Part shown: in pieces, positions 42,511-52,900 of the stretch
Layout: each line of letters begins with the position of its first letter
Position numbering within the stretch: the first letter of the stretch is position 1
NCBI RefSeq assembly: GCF_000282195.1
Contig: NZ_AKJT01000044.1
Location: 62,001-126,000 of the forward strand
Source: Pseudomonas sp. GM18
Lineage (GTDB): Bacteria > Pseudomonadota > Gammaproteobacteria > Pseudomonadales > Pseudomonadaceae
DNA length: 64,000 bases
Direction of reading: 5' to 3'
The notes under the pieces: model-generated
The model's input: the letters and a program-made list of their open reading frames with translations, nothing else
What the model was told of the DNA's origin: nothing
Databases searched by the model: none
Translations under genes and position numbers: made by a program

Positions 42511-45500
42511 ATGATTTTCAATGTACAAAATTTTGGCGCCAAAGGAGATGGCATCACTGACGACACAGCGGCGATACAACGTGCAATTGATGCGGCGGCC
42601 GCCGCGGGCGGGGGGCAGGTTTACATGCCGACCGGAACTTATATCGTTTCGGGAGGAGTGGAACCTTCCGACGGTTGCTTGATGCTCAAGAGCAACGTCT
42701 ACCTGTACGGCGACGGCATGGGTGCAACCACCGTCAAGGTGGCTGACGGCTCCGACACCAAGATCACCGGAGTCATCCGCTCCGCCTATGGCGAGCAAAC
42801 CCACGACTTCGGCGTCAGCAACCTCACTATCGACGGCAACCGTGACAACACCACGGGCAAGATCGACGGTTGGTTCAACGGCTACATTCCCGGCGAAGCA
42901 GGCTACGACTCCAACGTCACCCTCGACAGCGTCGAGATCAAGGATTGCTCCGGGTACGGTTTCGACCCCCACGAGCAGACCGTCAACATGGTCATCAAGA
43001 ACTGCGTGTCTCACGGCAACGGCCTGGACGGTTTCGTTGCTGACTTCCTCAGCGACAGCACCTTCGAAAACAACGTTGCCTACGACAACGACCGGCACGG
43101 TTTCAACGTCGTTACCAGCACCCACGATTTCACGCTCACCAATAACGTTGCCTACAACAACGGCGGCAATGGCATCGTGGTGCAGCGCGGCAGCGAGGAC
43201 ATCCCCTCCCCCAGCAACATCACCATCACCGGCGGCGAGGTGTATGGCAACGGCGCCGAAGGGGTGCTGATCAAAATGTCCAGCGAGGTGACGATCAGCG
43301 GCGTCGACATTCACGACAACACCAGCGCCGGGGTCCGCATCTACGGCAGCGACCACGTCGAGATCATCGACAACACGCTCAACAACAACTCCCTGGGCAA
43401 CCCCGTACCGGAGATCATCATCCAGTCCTACAACGACACCCTGGGCGTGTCCGGCAAGTACTTCAACGGCAGTGATAACACCATCCAGAGCAACATCATC
43501 ACCGGCAGCAACCTGTCGACCTACGGCGTTGCGGAGCGCAATGAAGACGGCACCGATCGCAACGCCATTATCGGCAACACCATCAGCCACACCAGCAACG
43601 GTGCCACGCTGGTCTATGGCGACGGCAGCTACGTCAGCGACACGGTGCCGATGATCACCGTGCAAGGCACGGCTGGCAACGACACCCTGCTGGGCAGCAC
43701 CGCCAGCGAGATTTTCTACGGCGGTGCCGGCAACGACACCATCAATGGCGGGGCCGGTAGCGATATTCTGGTGGGTGGTGCAGGCATCGACAAACTCACC
43801 GGCGGTACCGGCGCCGATACGTTCCGTTTCACCGTCCAGTCCGACAGCTACCGCAACGCAACCGCAAGTTTCGATGACACCATCACCGACTTCGATGTCA
43901 CCCAGGACAAGATCGACCTCGCCGGCCTCGGTTTCACCAGCCTGGGCAATGGCCGAGGCGGCACCCTGCAGGTCAGCTACAGCGCCAGCAGCGACCGCAC
44001 CTACATCAAGGATTACGATGCCGACACCAGCGGCAATCGCTTCGAGTTGATTCTTTCAGGCAACCTCGCCAGCACTCTGACCGCCAGCAATTTCATCTTC
44101 AATCGTGTGCTCACCGGCACCAGCGGCAGCGACTCGCTGCTGGGCAGTGATTCGGCCGACACCCTGCTCGGCCTGGCGGGTAACGACAGCCTCAGTGGCG
44201 GCGCGGGCGACGACAGGCTCGACGGCGGTGCCGGTATGGACACCCTCACCGGTGGCGCCGGAGCGGACACCTTTGTGTTTTCCAATCGCCTGGACAGTTA
44301 CCGCAACTACAACACCGGCGGTGCCAACCTTGGCGACCTGATCACCGATTTCGATATCACCGCCGACAAGATCGACCTCTCGGCCATGGGTTTCACCGGC
44401 CTGGGGGATGGCAAGAACAACACCGTGTACGTGGTGCTCAACAGTACCGGCACCAAGACTTACATCAAGTCCCTGACCGCCGACGCCGATGGCAACCGCT
44501 TCGAAGTGGCACTGAACGGCAACTACCTCGACAAGCTGACCAGCGCCAACTTCGTCTTCGCCACGTCGTCACCGACCAACACCGTCACCGGCACCAACAA
44601 TGCCGAAACCCTCAACGGCACGGCGGGTTCAGACCTGATCCTCGGCCTCGGTGGCAACGACACGATCAAGGCCGGCGCTGGCGCCGACACCGTCGACGGC
44701 GGTGCCGGACGCGACTCGTTGTATGGCGGCGACGGCGCCGACACCTTCCGCTATACCAACCTGCTCGACAGCTACCGCGACTACGACGCGGGCGGTATCA
44801 CGGCCACCGACACGATTTATGATTTCACTGCGGGCGTCGACAAGATCGATGTTTCAGGCCTGGGCTTTCTCAGCCTCGGCGATGGCCACAATGGCACGTT
44901 GTACATCACCCTCAACGCGGCCGGCGACAAGACCTACATCAAGTCCGCCGAAACGGATGCCGATGGCAATCGTTTTGAAATCGCCCTCAGCGGCAACTAC
45001 CTTAACACCCTGACCGCCAGCGACTTCGTGTTTGGTGAGCACGCCCAGCAGGGCATCCTCTACCTGCCCACCCTCGGCCAATCCAATGCACGCCTGCTGC
45101 GTATGACGGAGGACGACAATCAGTCCGGCACGTCGATGCTGGTCAGCGACCTGGACCGCTACACCCCCTATGACGTTCGCAGCCAGTTCACCGACGCCGA
45201 TGGCAACGGCATCGACATCGCGGTGGGCGGCAGCACGGTCACCGGCCTGTCGACGCTCAGCGCCGAGGAGCTCAAGTTGTGCTGGTGGCTGACCGACACC
45301 AACCAACCCGGAGCTGCGCTGTTGCGCGCCGTGACGCTGCTGCGCGACCAGCGCACCGAACTGCAATCGATCAATAACGTCACCATGGGCATCATTTGGG
45401 GCCAGGGTGAGGAAGCCGCCCAGGAAATCGCCCAAGCCACGGACAAAGCAGCGGCAGCAGCGGCCTACAAGGCCGCGACCCTGAAGGTGTTTGATTACCT

Positions 45501-47031
45501 GCATGCCCAGTTCGGCAACTTCGACGTGTACATGATGGAAACCGGTCACTACGAGCAGGACGCGGCGCGCGCCCGTGGTTATTCGGAAGAAAAGATAGCC
45601 TCCATCGTCGAGGGGGTTGGCTATGTCCACGCAGTCCAGGAAGCCATTGCCGCCGAGCGCGCCGACGTCAAGCTGGCGGTGGACTACAGCGACCTCCCCT
45701 TGCGCTACGAGGTCGATCCGCTGTCGTATCCCGACGACGTCTGGCACCTGCACGAGGAATCGGCGGAGATCGTCGGCCAGCGCCTGGCCGACTACATTGC
45801 CGGTGACCTTGGCTTCCAGGGCAACCCCAACGACAACAACAGCGTGCAGGACATTTTCGACAACAACCGGAAGATGATTTCCGGTACCGACCAGGCGGAC
45901 ACCCTGGTGGGCAGCTCGGGCAACGACACGCTGGATGGCGCCCTGGGCGCCGACACCATGACCGGTGGCGATGGCAACGACATCTATGTGGTCGATAACG
46001 CGTCCGACAGCGTGATGGAAACCAACACCTCGACCTCGCAGATCGATACGGTACAGGCCTCGGTCAGCTGGACCCTGGGTGCCAATCTCGAGAACCTGGT
46101 GCTCACCGGCGTGTCGGGCATCGACGGCACCGGCAATGAGCGGAACAACTTCATCACCGGCAATGCCGCCAATAACCTGCTCAATGGTGCCGCAGGGGCC
46201 GACAGCATGAGCGGCGGCGATGGCAACGACACCTACTATGTCGACAACGTCGACGACGCCGTGATCGAGACCAACAGCAATGCGGCGTCTGGAGGGATCG
46301 ACCGCGTGCACAGCAGCCTGGCGGCCTATACCCTCGGCAACAACGTCGAGCATCTGTATATCGATAGCACTGGCGCCGCCAATGGCACGGGCAACGCGCT
46401 GGACAACACGCTGTTCGCCGGAGCCGGCAACAACGTGCTGGACGGACGCGATGGCAATGACACGGTGTCTTTTGAACGCGCCCAGTCCGGCGTTACCGTC
46501 AGCCTCTCGACGTCAGTGCAACAAAACACCGTGGGTTCCGGGCTTGACACCGTGAAATTCTTCGAGAACCTCACGGGAAGCGCCTACGCCGACACTCTGT
46601 CGGGCAACAGCGCCGCAAACATTCTGAACGGTGCTGCGGGCAACGATACGTTGGTGGGCGGCTCGGGCGATGACCGGCTGATCGGCGGTGCCGGCACCGA
46701 CAACCTCACCGGTGGCACTGGTGCGGATACCTACGTGTTTGGTGCGCTGTCGGACATGGGCGTCGGCGCTCTGCGCGATGTGATCAACGGGTTCAAAAGC
46801 ACCGAGGGCGATCATCTGGACTTCACCGGCCTGGACGCCAACCCGCTGACCACTGCTATCGACGCCTTCACCTTCATCGGTAGCAACGCCTTCGACCCTG
46901 CCAACGCCACCGGCCAACTGCGCTTTGCCGATGGCATTCTCTACGGCAGTGTCGACGCCGACGTCACCCCCGAGTTCGAAATCGAACTGGTGGGCGTCAC
47001 GGAGTTGCAAGCCAGCGATTTCACAGCCTGA
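42511..47031 (+). CDS. psmE: Secreted mannuronan C5-epimerase with O-acetylhydrolase domain (PsmE-like)
   Basis: 1506-residue modular protein that converts mannuronate to guluronate within alginate. Module A (1-385) is a right-handed beta-helix closely like A. vinelandii AlgE, with the active-site motif [10 protein letters not shown] giving Y149, D152 and H154. Three R-type modules follow (about 390-845), each with calcium-binding GGAGND-type nonapeptides and a TDFD-x-DKIDL unit. An SGNH/sialate-esterase-like domain spans about 847-1107 (LGQSNA, serine 858; WGQGEE near 963; DVWHLH near 1075). More RTX repeats and an M-like region follow, and the end [13 protein letters not shown] suits type I secretion. 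The same order is known in P. syringae PsmE, a combined epimerase and alginate deacetylase. GGAGA precedes the ATG. No type I exporter is adjacent. Confidence 0.88.
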   Translation: MIFNVQNFGAKGDGITDDTAAIQRAIDAAAAAGGGQVYMPTGTYIVSGGVEPSDGCLMLKSNVYLYGDGMGATTVKVADGSDTKITGVIRSAYGEQTHDFGVSNLTIDGNRDNTTGKIDGWFNGYIPGEAGYDSNVTLDSVEIKDCSGYGFDPHEQTVNMVIKNCVSHGNGLDGFVADFLSDSTFENNVAYDNDRHGFNVVTSTHDFTLTNNVAYNNGGNGIVVQRGSEDIPSPSNITITGGEVYGNGAEGVLIKMSSEVTISGVDIHDNTSAGVRIYGSDHVEIIDNTLNNNSLGNPVPEIIIQSYNDTLGVSGKYFNGSDNTIQSNIITGSNLSTYGVAERNEDGTDRNAIIGNTISHTSNGATLVYGDGSYVSDTVPMITVQGTAGNDTLLGSTASEIFYGGAGNDTINGGAGSDILVGGAGIDKLTGGTGADTFRFTVQSDSYRNATASFDDTITDFDVTQDKIDLAGLGFTSLGNGRGGTLQVSYSASSDRTYIKDYDADTSGNRFELILSGNLASTLTASNFIFNRVLTGTSGSDSLLGSDSADTLLGLAGNDSLSGGAGDDRLDGGAGMDTLTGGAGADTFVFSNRLDSYRNYNTGGANLGDLITDFDITADKIDLSAMGFTGLGDGKNNTVYVVLNSTGTKTYIKSLTADADGNRFEVALNGNYLDKLTSANFVFATSSPTNTVTGTNNAETLNGTAGSDLILGLGGNDTIKAGAGADTVDGGAGRDSLYGGDGADTFRYTNLLDSYRDYDAGGITATDTIYDFTAGVDKIDVSGLGFLSLGDGHNGTLYITLNAAGDKTYIKSAETDADGNRFEIALSGNYLNTLTASDFVFGEHAQQGILYLPTLGQSNARLLRMTEDDNQSGTSMLVSDLDRYTPYDVRSQFTDADGNGIDIAVGGSTVTGLSTLSAEELKLCWWLTDTNQPGAALLRAVTLLRDQRTELQSINNVTMGIIWGQGEEAAQEIAQATDKAAAAAAYKAATLKVFDYLHAQFGNFDVYMMETGHYEQDAARARGYSEEKIASIVEGVGYVHAVQEAIAAERADVKLAVDYSDLPLRYEVDPLSYPDDVWHLHEESAEIVGQRLADYIAGDLGFQGNPNDNNSVQDIFDNNRKMISGTDQADTLVGSSGNDTLDGALGADTMTGGDGNDIYVVDNASDSVMETNTSTSQIDTVQASVSWTLGANLENLVLTGVSGIDGTGNERNNFITGNAANNLLNGAAGADSMSGGDGNDTYYVDNVDDAVIETNSNAASGGIDRVHSSLAAYTLGNNVEHLYIDSTGAANGTGNALDNTLFAGAGNNVLDGRDGNDTVSFERAQSGVTVSLSTSVQQNTVGSGLDTVKFFENLTGSAYADTLSGNSAANILNGAAGNDTLVGGSGDDRLIGGAGTDNLTGGTGADTYVFGALSDMGVGALRDVINGFKSTEGDHLDFTGLDANPLTTAIDAFTFIGSNAFDPANATGQLRFADGILYGSVDADVTPEFEIELVGVTELQASDFTA

Positions 47032-47044
47032 GTCAAGCCCACAT

Positions 47045-47068
47045 CCTGTGGGAGCCTGCTCCCACAGG
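47045..47068 (+). terminator. Terminator-like palindrome after the epimerase gene
   Basis: CCTGTGGGAGC, spacer CT, GCTCCCACAGG: an 11-bp arm pair directly after the stop and before a convergent LysR gene. It is of the GTGGGAGC type common in Pseudomonas intergenic repeats. Confidence 0.65.
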
Positions 47069-47122
47069 GATTTGCAGTGCTGCAAGCTGACCCACCGCTT
47101 TCAACGTTACAACGCAGCCAAC

Positions 47123-48028
47123 TCAACGAATGCAGACGTCGCCATCGACCGCAAAAGCATCGCGCAAATAATCAATAAACGCTCGCACTCGAGCTGACTG
47201 CCTGCGATCCGGGGGCGAGACGGCATGGATTGGCAGAGATGGCGGTGTGTACCCCTCCAGCAATGCCACTACACGCCCGGCCTGCAGATCCTCGCTAAAT
47301 AACCACGATGGAGAAAGTGATATTCCTAATCCACTCAGGACCATTTGGCGTATTGATTCGCTATTGTTACTGCGTACATTGCCCTTGACCTGCACGCTGC
47401 TCCATTCGCCGCAGTGCTCGAAGCTCCAACTGTCAAAATGCTCTAGCTGATTGAAGACGAGGCAGTTGTGATCACTCAGCTCGCCAGGTGTCACAGGCAC
47501 ACCGTGCAGTTCAAGGTACGTGGGGGCAGCGAACACCCGACGCCTCGTCAGGCCTATTTGTCTGGCGACCAAACTACTGTCCTTTAACTGGCCAATTCGC
47601 ACAGCGACATCAATACCCTCGCCAACCAGGTCGACGTTCTCGTCGCTCAATTGCAAGTCGATGGACACATCAGGGTTTTGCTGAAGAAAACCGTGCAACC
47701 GAGGCGCGATCTGTATCCGTCCGAAACTGCCCGAAGACCCAATGCGAAGTGGGCCGGCAACCCGCTCCTGGCCGGTCTGGAAACTGTGCTCGGCATTGTC
47801 CACGGCAGCAAGAATCTGTCGACAGTGCTCATAGTAGCGCTGACCTTCGTCAGTCAGACACAGCTGGCGCGTACTGCGGGCAAACAGTCGGCCGCCTAGC
47901 CTTTTTTCCAGCGCGCCTATCTGCTTGCTGATCGTAGGCTGACTGAGTCCGAGCTCTCGGGCGACTGCCGAGAAGCTGCCTCGTTCCACCACCCGCATGA
48001 AAATCGCCATCGCTTCTAAAGTATCCAT
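47123..48028 (-). CDS. LysR-family regulator of the adjacent quinone oxidoreductase
   Basis: 301-residue LysR protein: helix-turn-helix SFSAVARELGLSQPTISKQIGALEKRLG (18-45) and an effector domain with LCLTDEGQRYYEHC and VDLVGEGIDVAVRIG. It is head-to-head with the oxidoreductase at 48157 across 128 bp, the standard layout for a LysR activator or repressor and its target. The intervening DNA holds TTAATACTATAGG, a plausible -10 region. Confidence 0.88.
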   Translation of the reverse strand: MDTLEAMAIFMRVVERGSFSAVARELGLSQPTISKQIGALEKRLGGRLFARSTRQLCLTDEGQRYYEHCRQILAAVDNAEHSFQTGQERVAGPLRIGSSGSFGRIQIAPRLHGFLQQNPDVSIDLQLSDENVDLVGEGIDVAVRIGQLKDSSLVARQIGLTRRRVFAAPTYLELHGVPVTPGELSDHNCLVFNQLEHFDSWSFEHCGEWSSVQVKGNVRSNNSESIRQMVLSGLGISLSPSWLFSEDLQAGRVVALLEGYTPPSLPIHAVSPPDRRQSARVRAFIDYLRDAFAVDGDVCIR

Positions 48029-48156
48029 ATCTGCTTACTTAGCGGTCATTTGGAATTAATACTATAGGCATTTGCCCTCTTATCGGAATCCATTGGCCAG
48101 GTGAAACTCTATCCATCGCCCAACACGGGCTTGAATCATTTCACCAGGAGTTATCC

Positions 48157-49152
48157 ATGAGCCAGAACACCATGCGCGCAGCCATCGCTTTGCAAGCTGA
48201 AGCCGCTCTACAGCTTCAAAACGTGCCGATGCCTGTAGTCGAAGCTGGACAAGTGTTGGTGAAGATCATCGCAAGTTGCGTGAACCCATTGGATACGAAG
48301 GTCAGCAGCGGTCAGGGAGGCCATGCCCGCCAACCTTTGCCGGCTATTTTGGGTATGGATCTGGCCGGTGTAATCGAAGCTATCGGCGCGGACGTCACGG
48401 CGTTCCAGATCGGAGACGAGGTTTACGGCATGGCAGGCGGGATTGGCGGCCATCAGGGTTCGCTGGCGGAATACATCGCCGTCGACCCCGATTTGCTGGC
48501 GCGTAAGCCGCGCAACCTGAGCATGCGCGAGGCAGCTGCACTGCCCCTGATTTTCATTACCGCGTGGGAGGGTTTGGTGGACCGAGCCAATGTTCAGGTT
48601 GGCCACCGGGTATTGGTGCAAGGCGGCGCAGGTGGCGTCGGACATATTGCCGTACAGATCGCCAAGGCACGAGGGGCTGAAGTATTCGCTACCGGGAGTG
48701 CAAAAGGCTTCGAAGTAATCAAGGGATTCGGTGCCACAGCCATTGATTACCGAACTCAAGTGCCTGCCGATTACGTCAAGCAATACACCGATGGGGAGGG
48801 TTTTGACATTGTGTATGACACCGTTGGCGGTGCGACACTGGACGCATCATTTGCGGTGTCGAAGGTATACACCGGCCACGTCGTCAGTTGCCTGGGTTGG
48901 GGAGAACACAAACTCGCACCACTGTCGTTCCGTGGCGCTACCTATTCCGGTGTATTCACCCTGCTGCCTTTAATTACCGGCAAGGGACGTAAGCATCACG
49001 GCGAAATCCTCGCTGAAGCCACACTTATGGCTGAATCAGGACAACTGCGGGTTCTGCTGGACGATCGGCGTTTTACACTGGAAAACGTGAATGACGCCTA
49101 TGCAATCGTTGCCACAGGAGAGGCAACGGGTAAGGTAGTGGTAGACATCTAA
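48157..49152 (+). CDS. Zinc-independent quinone oxidoreductase-like medium-chain dehydrogenase
   Basis: 331-residue MDR-superfamily enzyme of the NADPH:quinone oxidoreductase type. It has ASCVNPLDTKVSSGQ near 38-52, the MDLAGVIEAIGADV segment, the coenzyme motif QGGAGGVGHIAVQIAK (about 153-168) and no structural zinc cysteines. It probably reduces quinones or reactive enones with NADPH. CCAGGAG precedes the ATG. It is divergent from and probably controlled by the LysR at 47123. Confidence 0.88.
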   Translation: MSQNTMRAAIALQAEAALQLQNVPMPVVEAGQVLVKIIASCVNPLDTKVSSGQGGHARQPLPAILGMDLAGVIEAIGADVTAFQIGDEVYGMAGGIGGHQGSLAEYIAVDPDLLARKPRNLSMREAAALPLIFITAWEGLVDRANVQVGHRVLVQGGAGGVGHIAVQIAKARGAEVFATGSAKGFEVIKGFGATAIDYRTQVPADYVKQYTDGEGFDIVYDTVGGATLDASFAVSKVYTGHVVSCLGWGEHKLAPLSFRGATYSGVFTLLPLITGKGRKHHGEILAEATLMAESGQLRVLLDDRRFTLENVNDAYAIVATGEATGKVVVDI

Positions 49153-49313
49153 TGGCTTACCGACCGTCCGGCGCCGATACTGGACCAAGCGGTATGGCAA
49201 GTTCTGAGCACTGACTTACACTGCGATACACTAATGCGAACGAATAACTGTTCAACGCATCGATAAATCCAAAGGCAATCCGGGCATCACGTAATGATCT
49301 GGGTGAAGCCAAC

Positions 49314-49964
49314 ATGAAAACGGTCACGACCCTTTTCACCTGTCTACTCGCTGCCAGCGTATGCGCGGCGGCGAGCACTTGTGTTAATGCTGCACCAACC
49401 TTCAAGACCAGCTTCAACTGTGCCGAGGCAAAGGCGTCCGTCGAAAAGCTGATCTGTCGCGATCCGCAACTGGCGCAGATGGATATCGAACTGATGCGTC
49501 TTTATCGCCTGGCGCTCACGGATGAACATTCAGTGCCGCGTCCGGACAAAGTCTTGATCGACCAGCAGTTCTGGATCGATGCCCGCAATCAGTGTGCCTC
49601 CACGCCTGCGCCCAAGGCGTGCACGATCCGCAGTTATGCCGAGCGTGCGCACCAGCTGCGCCAAGGCTCGGCCATTGTGAGAACCAAGGATCCAGACAGG
49701 CTCACCGAAGGCCCTTTGGCTTTTCGTTGTACAGGGCTTAACCCGCTGGTTGCCGCCACCTTCTTTACCACGCAGCCTGGTGTCGTGTACCTGAAATGGG
49801 CGAACACCTCGATCGTCCTGAACCAGGAGCCGAGTGATTCGGGAACCCGATACACAGGCAAGGATAACCAGGGGAACTACAGCTTCTGGCAAGACGACGA
49901 CGGAGTACTTTTCCAGAAGCCAGGCTCAGGGCCAATGAGTTGCAAGGCCGAGCCGGTCAGTTGA
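49314..49964 (+). CDS. Periplasmic LprI-MliC fusion, lysozyme inhibitor-like
   Basis: 216-residue exported protein. A signal peptide (FTCLLAASVCAAASTCVNA) is followed by an LprI-type domain with paired cysteines (FNCAEAKASVEKLICRDPQLAQMD, later CASTPAPKAC). The C-terminal part (about 135-216) resembles MliC, the membrane-bound inhibitor of c-type lysozyme: AFRCTGLNPLVAATF, SGTRYTGKDNQGNYSFWQDDDGVLF and the last cysteine. Both parts belong to lysozyme-inhibitor families, so it probably protects peptidoglycan in the periplasm. No lipobox is present. Confidence 0.75.
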   Translation: MKTVTTLFTCLLAASVCAAASTCVNAAPTFKTSFNCAEAKASVEKLICRDPQLAQMDIELMRLYRLALTDEHSVPRPDKVLIDQQFWIDARNQCASTPAPKACTIRSYAERAHQLRQGSAIVRTKDPDRLTEGPLAFRCTGLNPLVAATFFTTQPGVVYLKWANTSIVLNQEPSDSGTRYTGKDNQGNYSFWQDDDGVLFQKPGSGPMSCKAEPVS

Positions 49965-50013
49965 TGTCTCTGGCGCAAGTCCGGCGCCCTCCTCCCAACC
50001 CCAAAACCTGCAC

Positions 50014-50050
50014 GCAAAAAAAAGCCCCGAAACCAAATTAGGTACGGGGC
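50014..50050 (-). terminator. Rho-independent terminator for the lipoprotein gene
   Basis: Read leftward: GCCCCG, 15-base loop, CGGGGC, then nine T (bases 50015-50023 as A on the plus strand). It ends the leftward gene at 50106. Confidence 0.8.
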
Positions 50051-50105
50051 AAAAAATTGGTTGGTTGCGGCCAACCAAAGGAGCGTTCTTCAAAGCGGTT
50101 AAGGG

Positions 50106-50447
50106 CTACAGGCATTCCTGCGCGGCACGTTCGAAACTCGAAGGCATGAAGTTCGACGCCAGCAAGTGGCGCTCATACAAAAAAACCTTGCCGCCGTTCG
50201 GGGCTTTGTAGGCTTCCAGAACGTTGTCCGCGGCGACTTTGCTCGGCACCACGATCCGGTAGCTGCGCTGGGTTTGCGAGACCGTCGGGTGCAGTGCGCT
50301 GCCCTGCAACTTCGGCACTACGCAATCGGCGTACTCGGCAGGCGTTTTTTTCGTCTGCAAGGTCAGCGTCGGGTCGTTCGGCGCGGAGGCACAACCGGCC
50401 AGCAGCAAGGTGGCGAAAGCCATCACAGGAACAAATAAAGGGCGCAT
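50106..50447 (-). CDS. Small lipoprotein of unknown function
   Basis: 113-residue predicted lipoprotein: MRPLFVPVMAFATLLLAGC gives a classic signal with the lipobox LAGC (cysteine 19), followed by about 94 residues with two further cysteines (YADCVVPKL and AAQEC at the end), which may form a disulfide. The start at 50447 lies behind AGGAC and places the lipobox correctly; the frame is open 17 codons further. I do not recognise a domain. It is read into its own terminator. Confidence 0.7.
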   Translation of the reverse strand: MRPLFVPVMAFATLLLAGCASAPNDPTLTLQTKKTPAEYADCVVPKLQGSALHPTVSQTQRSYRIVVPSKVAADNVLEAYKAPNGGKVFLYERHLLASNFMPSSFERAAQECL

Positions 50448-50533
50448 CGGCGAAGTCCTGAAATAAAAAGTCTGTTTCGTTGAGCAACGGTTCGGCATTA
50501 CGGTCGATGTCGTTGCGTTTATGGATTTTGTGT

Positions 50534-51178
50534 TCAGCCGGCGGTCACCAGGGCCTTGAGCGAGTTATCGAACTGCTTCAAGGCGCTTAGTTGCAGGTCG
50601 CGTTGCTGGTCGATCTGGGCGGCAATCTCGGCTGCAGCTTTACTGTGTACCCAGACCGAAGGCATGTGTTTCTCGACGGCGCCTTCGGCCTTGCCGATGT
50701 ATTGCAGGTTGGCGTCGTAGAACCGCGCGGCGAAACGCGCCTCGACCTGACTGTTGTGTTGGGTCAGCAGGCGATTATGCGTATCGAGCATCACCACCAC
50801 ATCCGGATGGGCCTGCAACAGCGCATCGAGGTTGTCGTAGACAGTCACGGACAGGAACTGCTGCTGCAGCGAGCTCATCAGCCAGTCGATTGCCAACTCT
50901 GGGTCGGAGCTGTTGATGAACGCGTTGCGAACCCGCGCATCCAGCGCATCTCGCGCGCCGTTCACCGCCACATCGTGGTAACGCTCAAGGTATTGCAGGT
51001 TGTCCAGGGTGTTGTCGCTGTACAGCACACCGACGGTTTGCGAATGCTGCAAGCCAGTACTGGCGCCGGCGATGGGCAGAAAATGGCACGATTGGGCGTC
51101 GTCTGCGTAAGCGGTTGCAGCAGTAGCAACCCCGCCCATCAACAGGGCGACAATTGCCAGTCGGGTCAATGTCTTCAT
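50534..51178 (-). CDS. Exported protein of unknown function
   Basis: 214-residue protein with a cleavable signal peptide (RLAIVALLMGGVATAATAYA, cut near residue 25). The mature part contains VGVLYSDNTLDNLQYLERYHDV, a central VVVMLDTHNRL and a helical C-terminus, with a single cysteine (SCHFLP). It resembles small periplasmic proteins of Pseudomonas without an assigned role. No operon partner is evident; it lies 86 bp upstream of the small lipoprotein gene on the same strand. Confidence 0.6.
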   Translation of the reverse strand: MKTLTRLAIVALLMGGVATAATAYADDAQSCHFLPIAGASTGLQHSQTVGVLYSDNTLDNLQYLERYHDVAVNGARDALDARVRNAFINSSDPELAIDWLMSSLQQQFLSVTVYDNLDALLQAHPDVVVMLDTHNRLLTQHNSQVEARFAARFYDANLQYIGKAEGAVEKHMPSVWVHSKAAAEIAAQIDQQRDLQLSALKQFDNSLKALVTAG

Positions 51179-51309
51179 CGCGCAAATTCCTTGAGCTGCG
51201 TCTTCGATGGAGGCGATTTTCCGCCTTTACCCGACCCAGCAGAACTTGCGTTTCTTGATTGTCACTATTACTTGAACCGATAGTTGCGCCGCGTACAGCG
51301 ACTTCTCGA

Positions 51310-52812
51310 TCACGCGACGCTCAGCCGATTTCTCCCCTGCGACTTCGCCGCGTAAAGCGCGCGGTCTGCACGACCGATCAGTGCCTTTTCATCAGGGTCG
51401 CTGCCGTCGGCGACATAAGTCGCCATCCCCAGGCTGACGGTCACGATACCTGACGGGCTCGACAAGTGCGCAAGTTGCTCGGCCGCAATACCCGACAGGA
51501 TCGCCTCGGCAACCGTGCGCGCTCCTGATTCGTCCGTATTGGGCATCACCACGGCGATTTCTTCTCCGCCATAGCGAGCCGTCATGTCACCCGGGCGACG
51601 TACACAGTGCTTGATCGCCTGACTGATGATCCGCAGGCATTCGTCTCCGGCGAGATGGCCGTAGTGATCGTTGTAGCGTTTGAAGAAGTCCACATCGATC
51701 AGGATCAGTGACAACGGGCTTGCGAGTCGCTTGGCGCGTTTGAATTCGACATCCAGAAACTGATCGAAATGCCGGCGGTTGGCGAGGCCGGTGAGTTTGT
51801 CCTCGCTGGCGAGAACTTCCAGTGTCTGGTTAAGCTCGATCAGTGCGGTTTGGGTGGCGAGCAATTTTTCCTCCGCCCGAATACGCCGACTGATGTGGGA
51901 AATCAGCCTGCGCCCCAGTGCGACCAGAAGCCCCAACAACAGCAACACGACAGCGACAGATTGCTTTGTCTGACTGAGCCACGCTTGCATTGCCTCGGCC
52001 TGCCCCACTGCTACCGTCGTCACGAAAGGATATTGATCGCTTCTCTTGAACGCGTAGAGGCGATGGATGCCATCGACTTTCGACGCAAAATCCACGGTGC
52101 CCGATGAGGTGTTGCGCAAGTATTCGGAGAATATGGGCGCGCGCGACAGATCACGACCGATGTCTTCCACTTGAAAGGGATACCTCACCAGCAGCAGCCC
52201 TTCGGATGAGGTCAGGCTGATCGCGCCGAATTGCCCCACGTGGATGCTTCGATAAAGTTTGAGGAAGTGTTCGAGGCTGATGGTTGCGGCGATCACCCCG
52301 GCAAAACTTCCATCGGGGTGATCGATGCGTCGGCTGACCGAAATCACCCAGGCGCAAGTGACACGGCTGAGAATCGCCGGGCCGATATAGATGCCGCGAT
52401 CTGCAACGTCGCGGTGATGCTGGAAGAACGCCCGATCTGCGTTGTTGCTATTGGATGAGATCGGCATGGTGGTCGAGAATATCCAGTCCCCTTGGGCGTC
52501 ATACAACACCACGCTATTCAGTTGCGGGAGTGCATCCATCTCCTGAGCAACCAACTTGCTCAGCCGTTCGAGTTGCTGCGGGCCGGTGCCGTCTTTCTCG
52601 ATCCTTTCTGTCAGGCCCAGCAACAGCACTTCACTTTGCTTGAAGGCGCCTTCGGTGTAAGTGTTGAGCGCCTGAGTCAGGTTCAATGTGTCGGTATTGA
52701 TGTCGCTCAAGGTGTTCTGTCGGGCTGTCCATATCTGCCAGGCCGTGAGCAACACCACGGAAACACACACCAGAAAGATCAGAAAAGTGGCAAGTCGAAG
52801 ATCGCGTTTCAA
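51310..52812 (-). CDS. Membrane diguanylate cyclase with periplasmic Cache sensor
   Basis: 500-residue two-helix membrane protein. An N-terminal anchor (LATFLIFLVCVSVVLLTAW) is followed by a dCache-like periplasmic sensor (about 35-285, with FFQHHRDVADRGIYIGPAI), a second membrane helix (VAVVLLLLGLLVALG) and a GGDEF domain (about 340-500). The active site reads RYGGEEIAVVMP, a functional variant. The inhibitory site RxxD (RPGD) lies five residues before it, so product inhibition by c-di-GMP is expected. Ligand unknown. c-di-GMP commonly drives exopolysaccharide synthesis, which fits loosely with the alginate-modifying gene at 42511. Confidence 0.9.
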   Translation of the reverse strand: MKRDLRLATFLIFLVCVSVVLLTAWQIWTARQNTLSDINTDTLNLTQALNTYTEGAFKQSEVLLLGLTERIEKDGTGPQQLERLSKLVAQEMDALPQLNSVVLYDAQGDWIFSTTMPISSNSNNADRAFFQHHRDVADRGIYIGPAILSRVTCAWVISVSRRIDHPDGSFAGVIAATISLEHFLKLYRSIHVGQFGAISLTSSEGLLLVRYPFQVEDIGRDLSRAPIFSEYLRNTSSGTVDFASKVDGIHRLYAFKRSDQYPFVTTVAVGQAEAMQAWLSQTKQSVAVVLLLLGLLVALGRRLISHISRRIRAEEKLLATQTALIELNQTLEVLASEDKLTGLANRRHFDQFLDVEFKRAKRLASPLSLILIDVDFFKRYNDHYGHLAGDECLRIISQAIKHCVRRPGDMTARYGGEEIAVVMPNTDESGARTVAEAILSGIAAEQLAHLSSPSGIVTVSLGMATYVADGSDPDEKALIGRADRALYAAKSQGRNRLSVA

Positions 52813-52900
52813 GGAAGTACCGGGCTGTTGAGTACACTGGCGTCAAAGGCTGCGCATTATAGAGGGCTTTTGGCCAGTACTGCTGATGCATATGGATAGG

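Noticed and set aside
43680..46740. Dense tandem repeats that look like a repeat array at DNA level
   Set aside because: They are codons for calcium-binding GGxGxD nonapeptides of the epimerase, in one unbroken frame with no spacers of constant length. Not CRISPR and not a DNA satellite.
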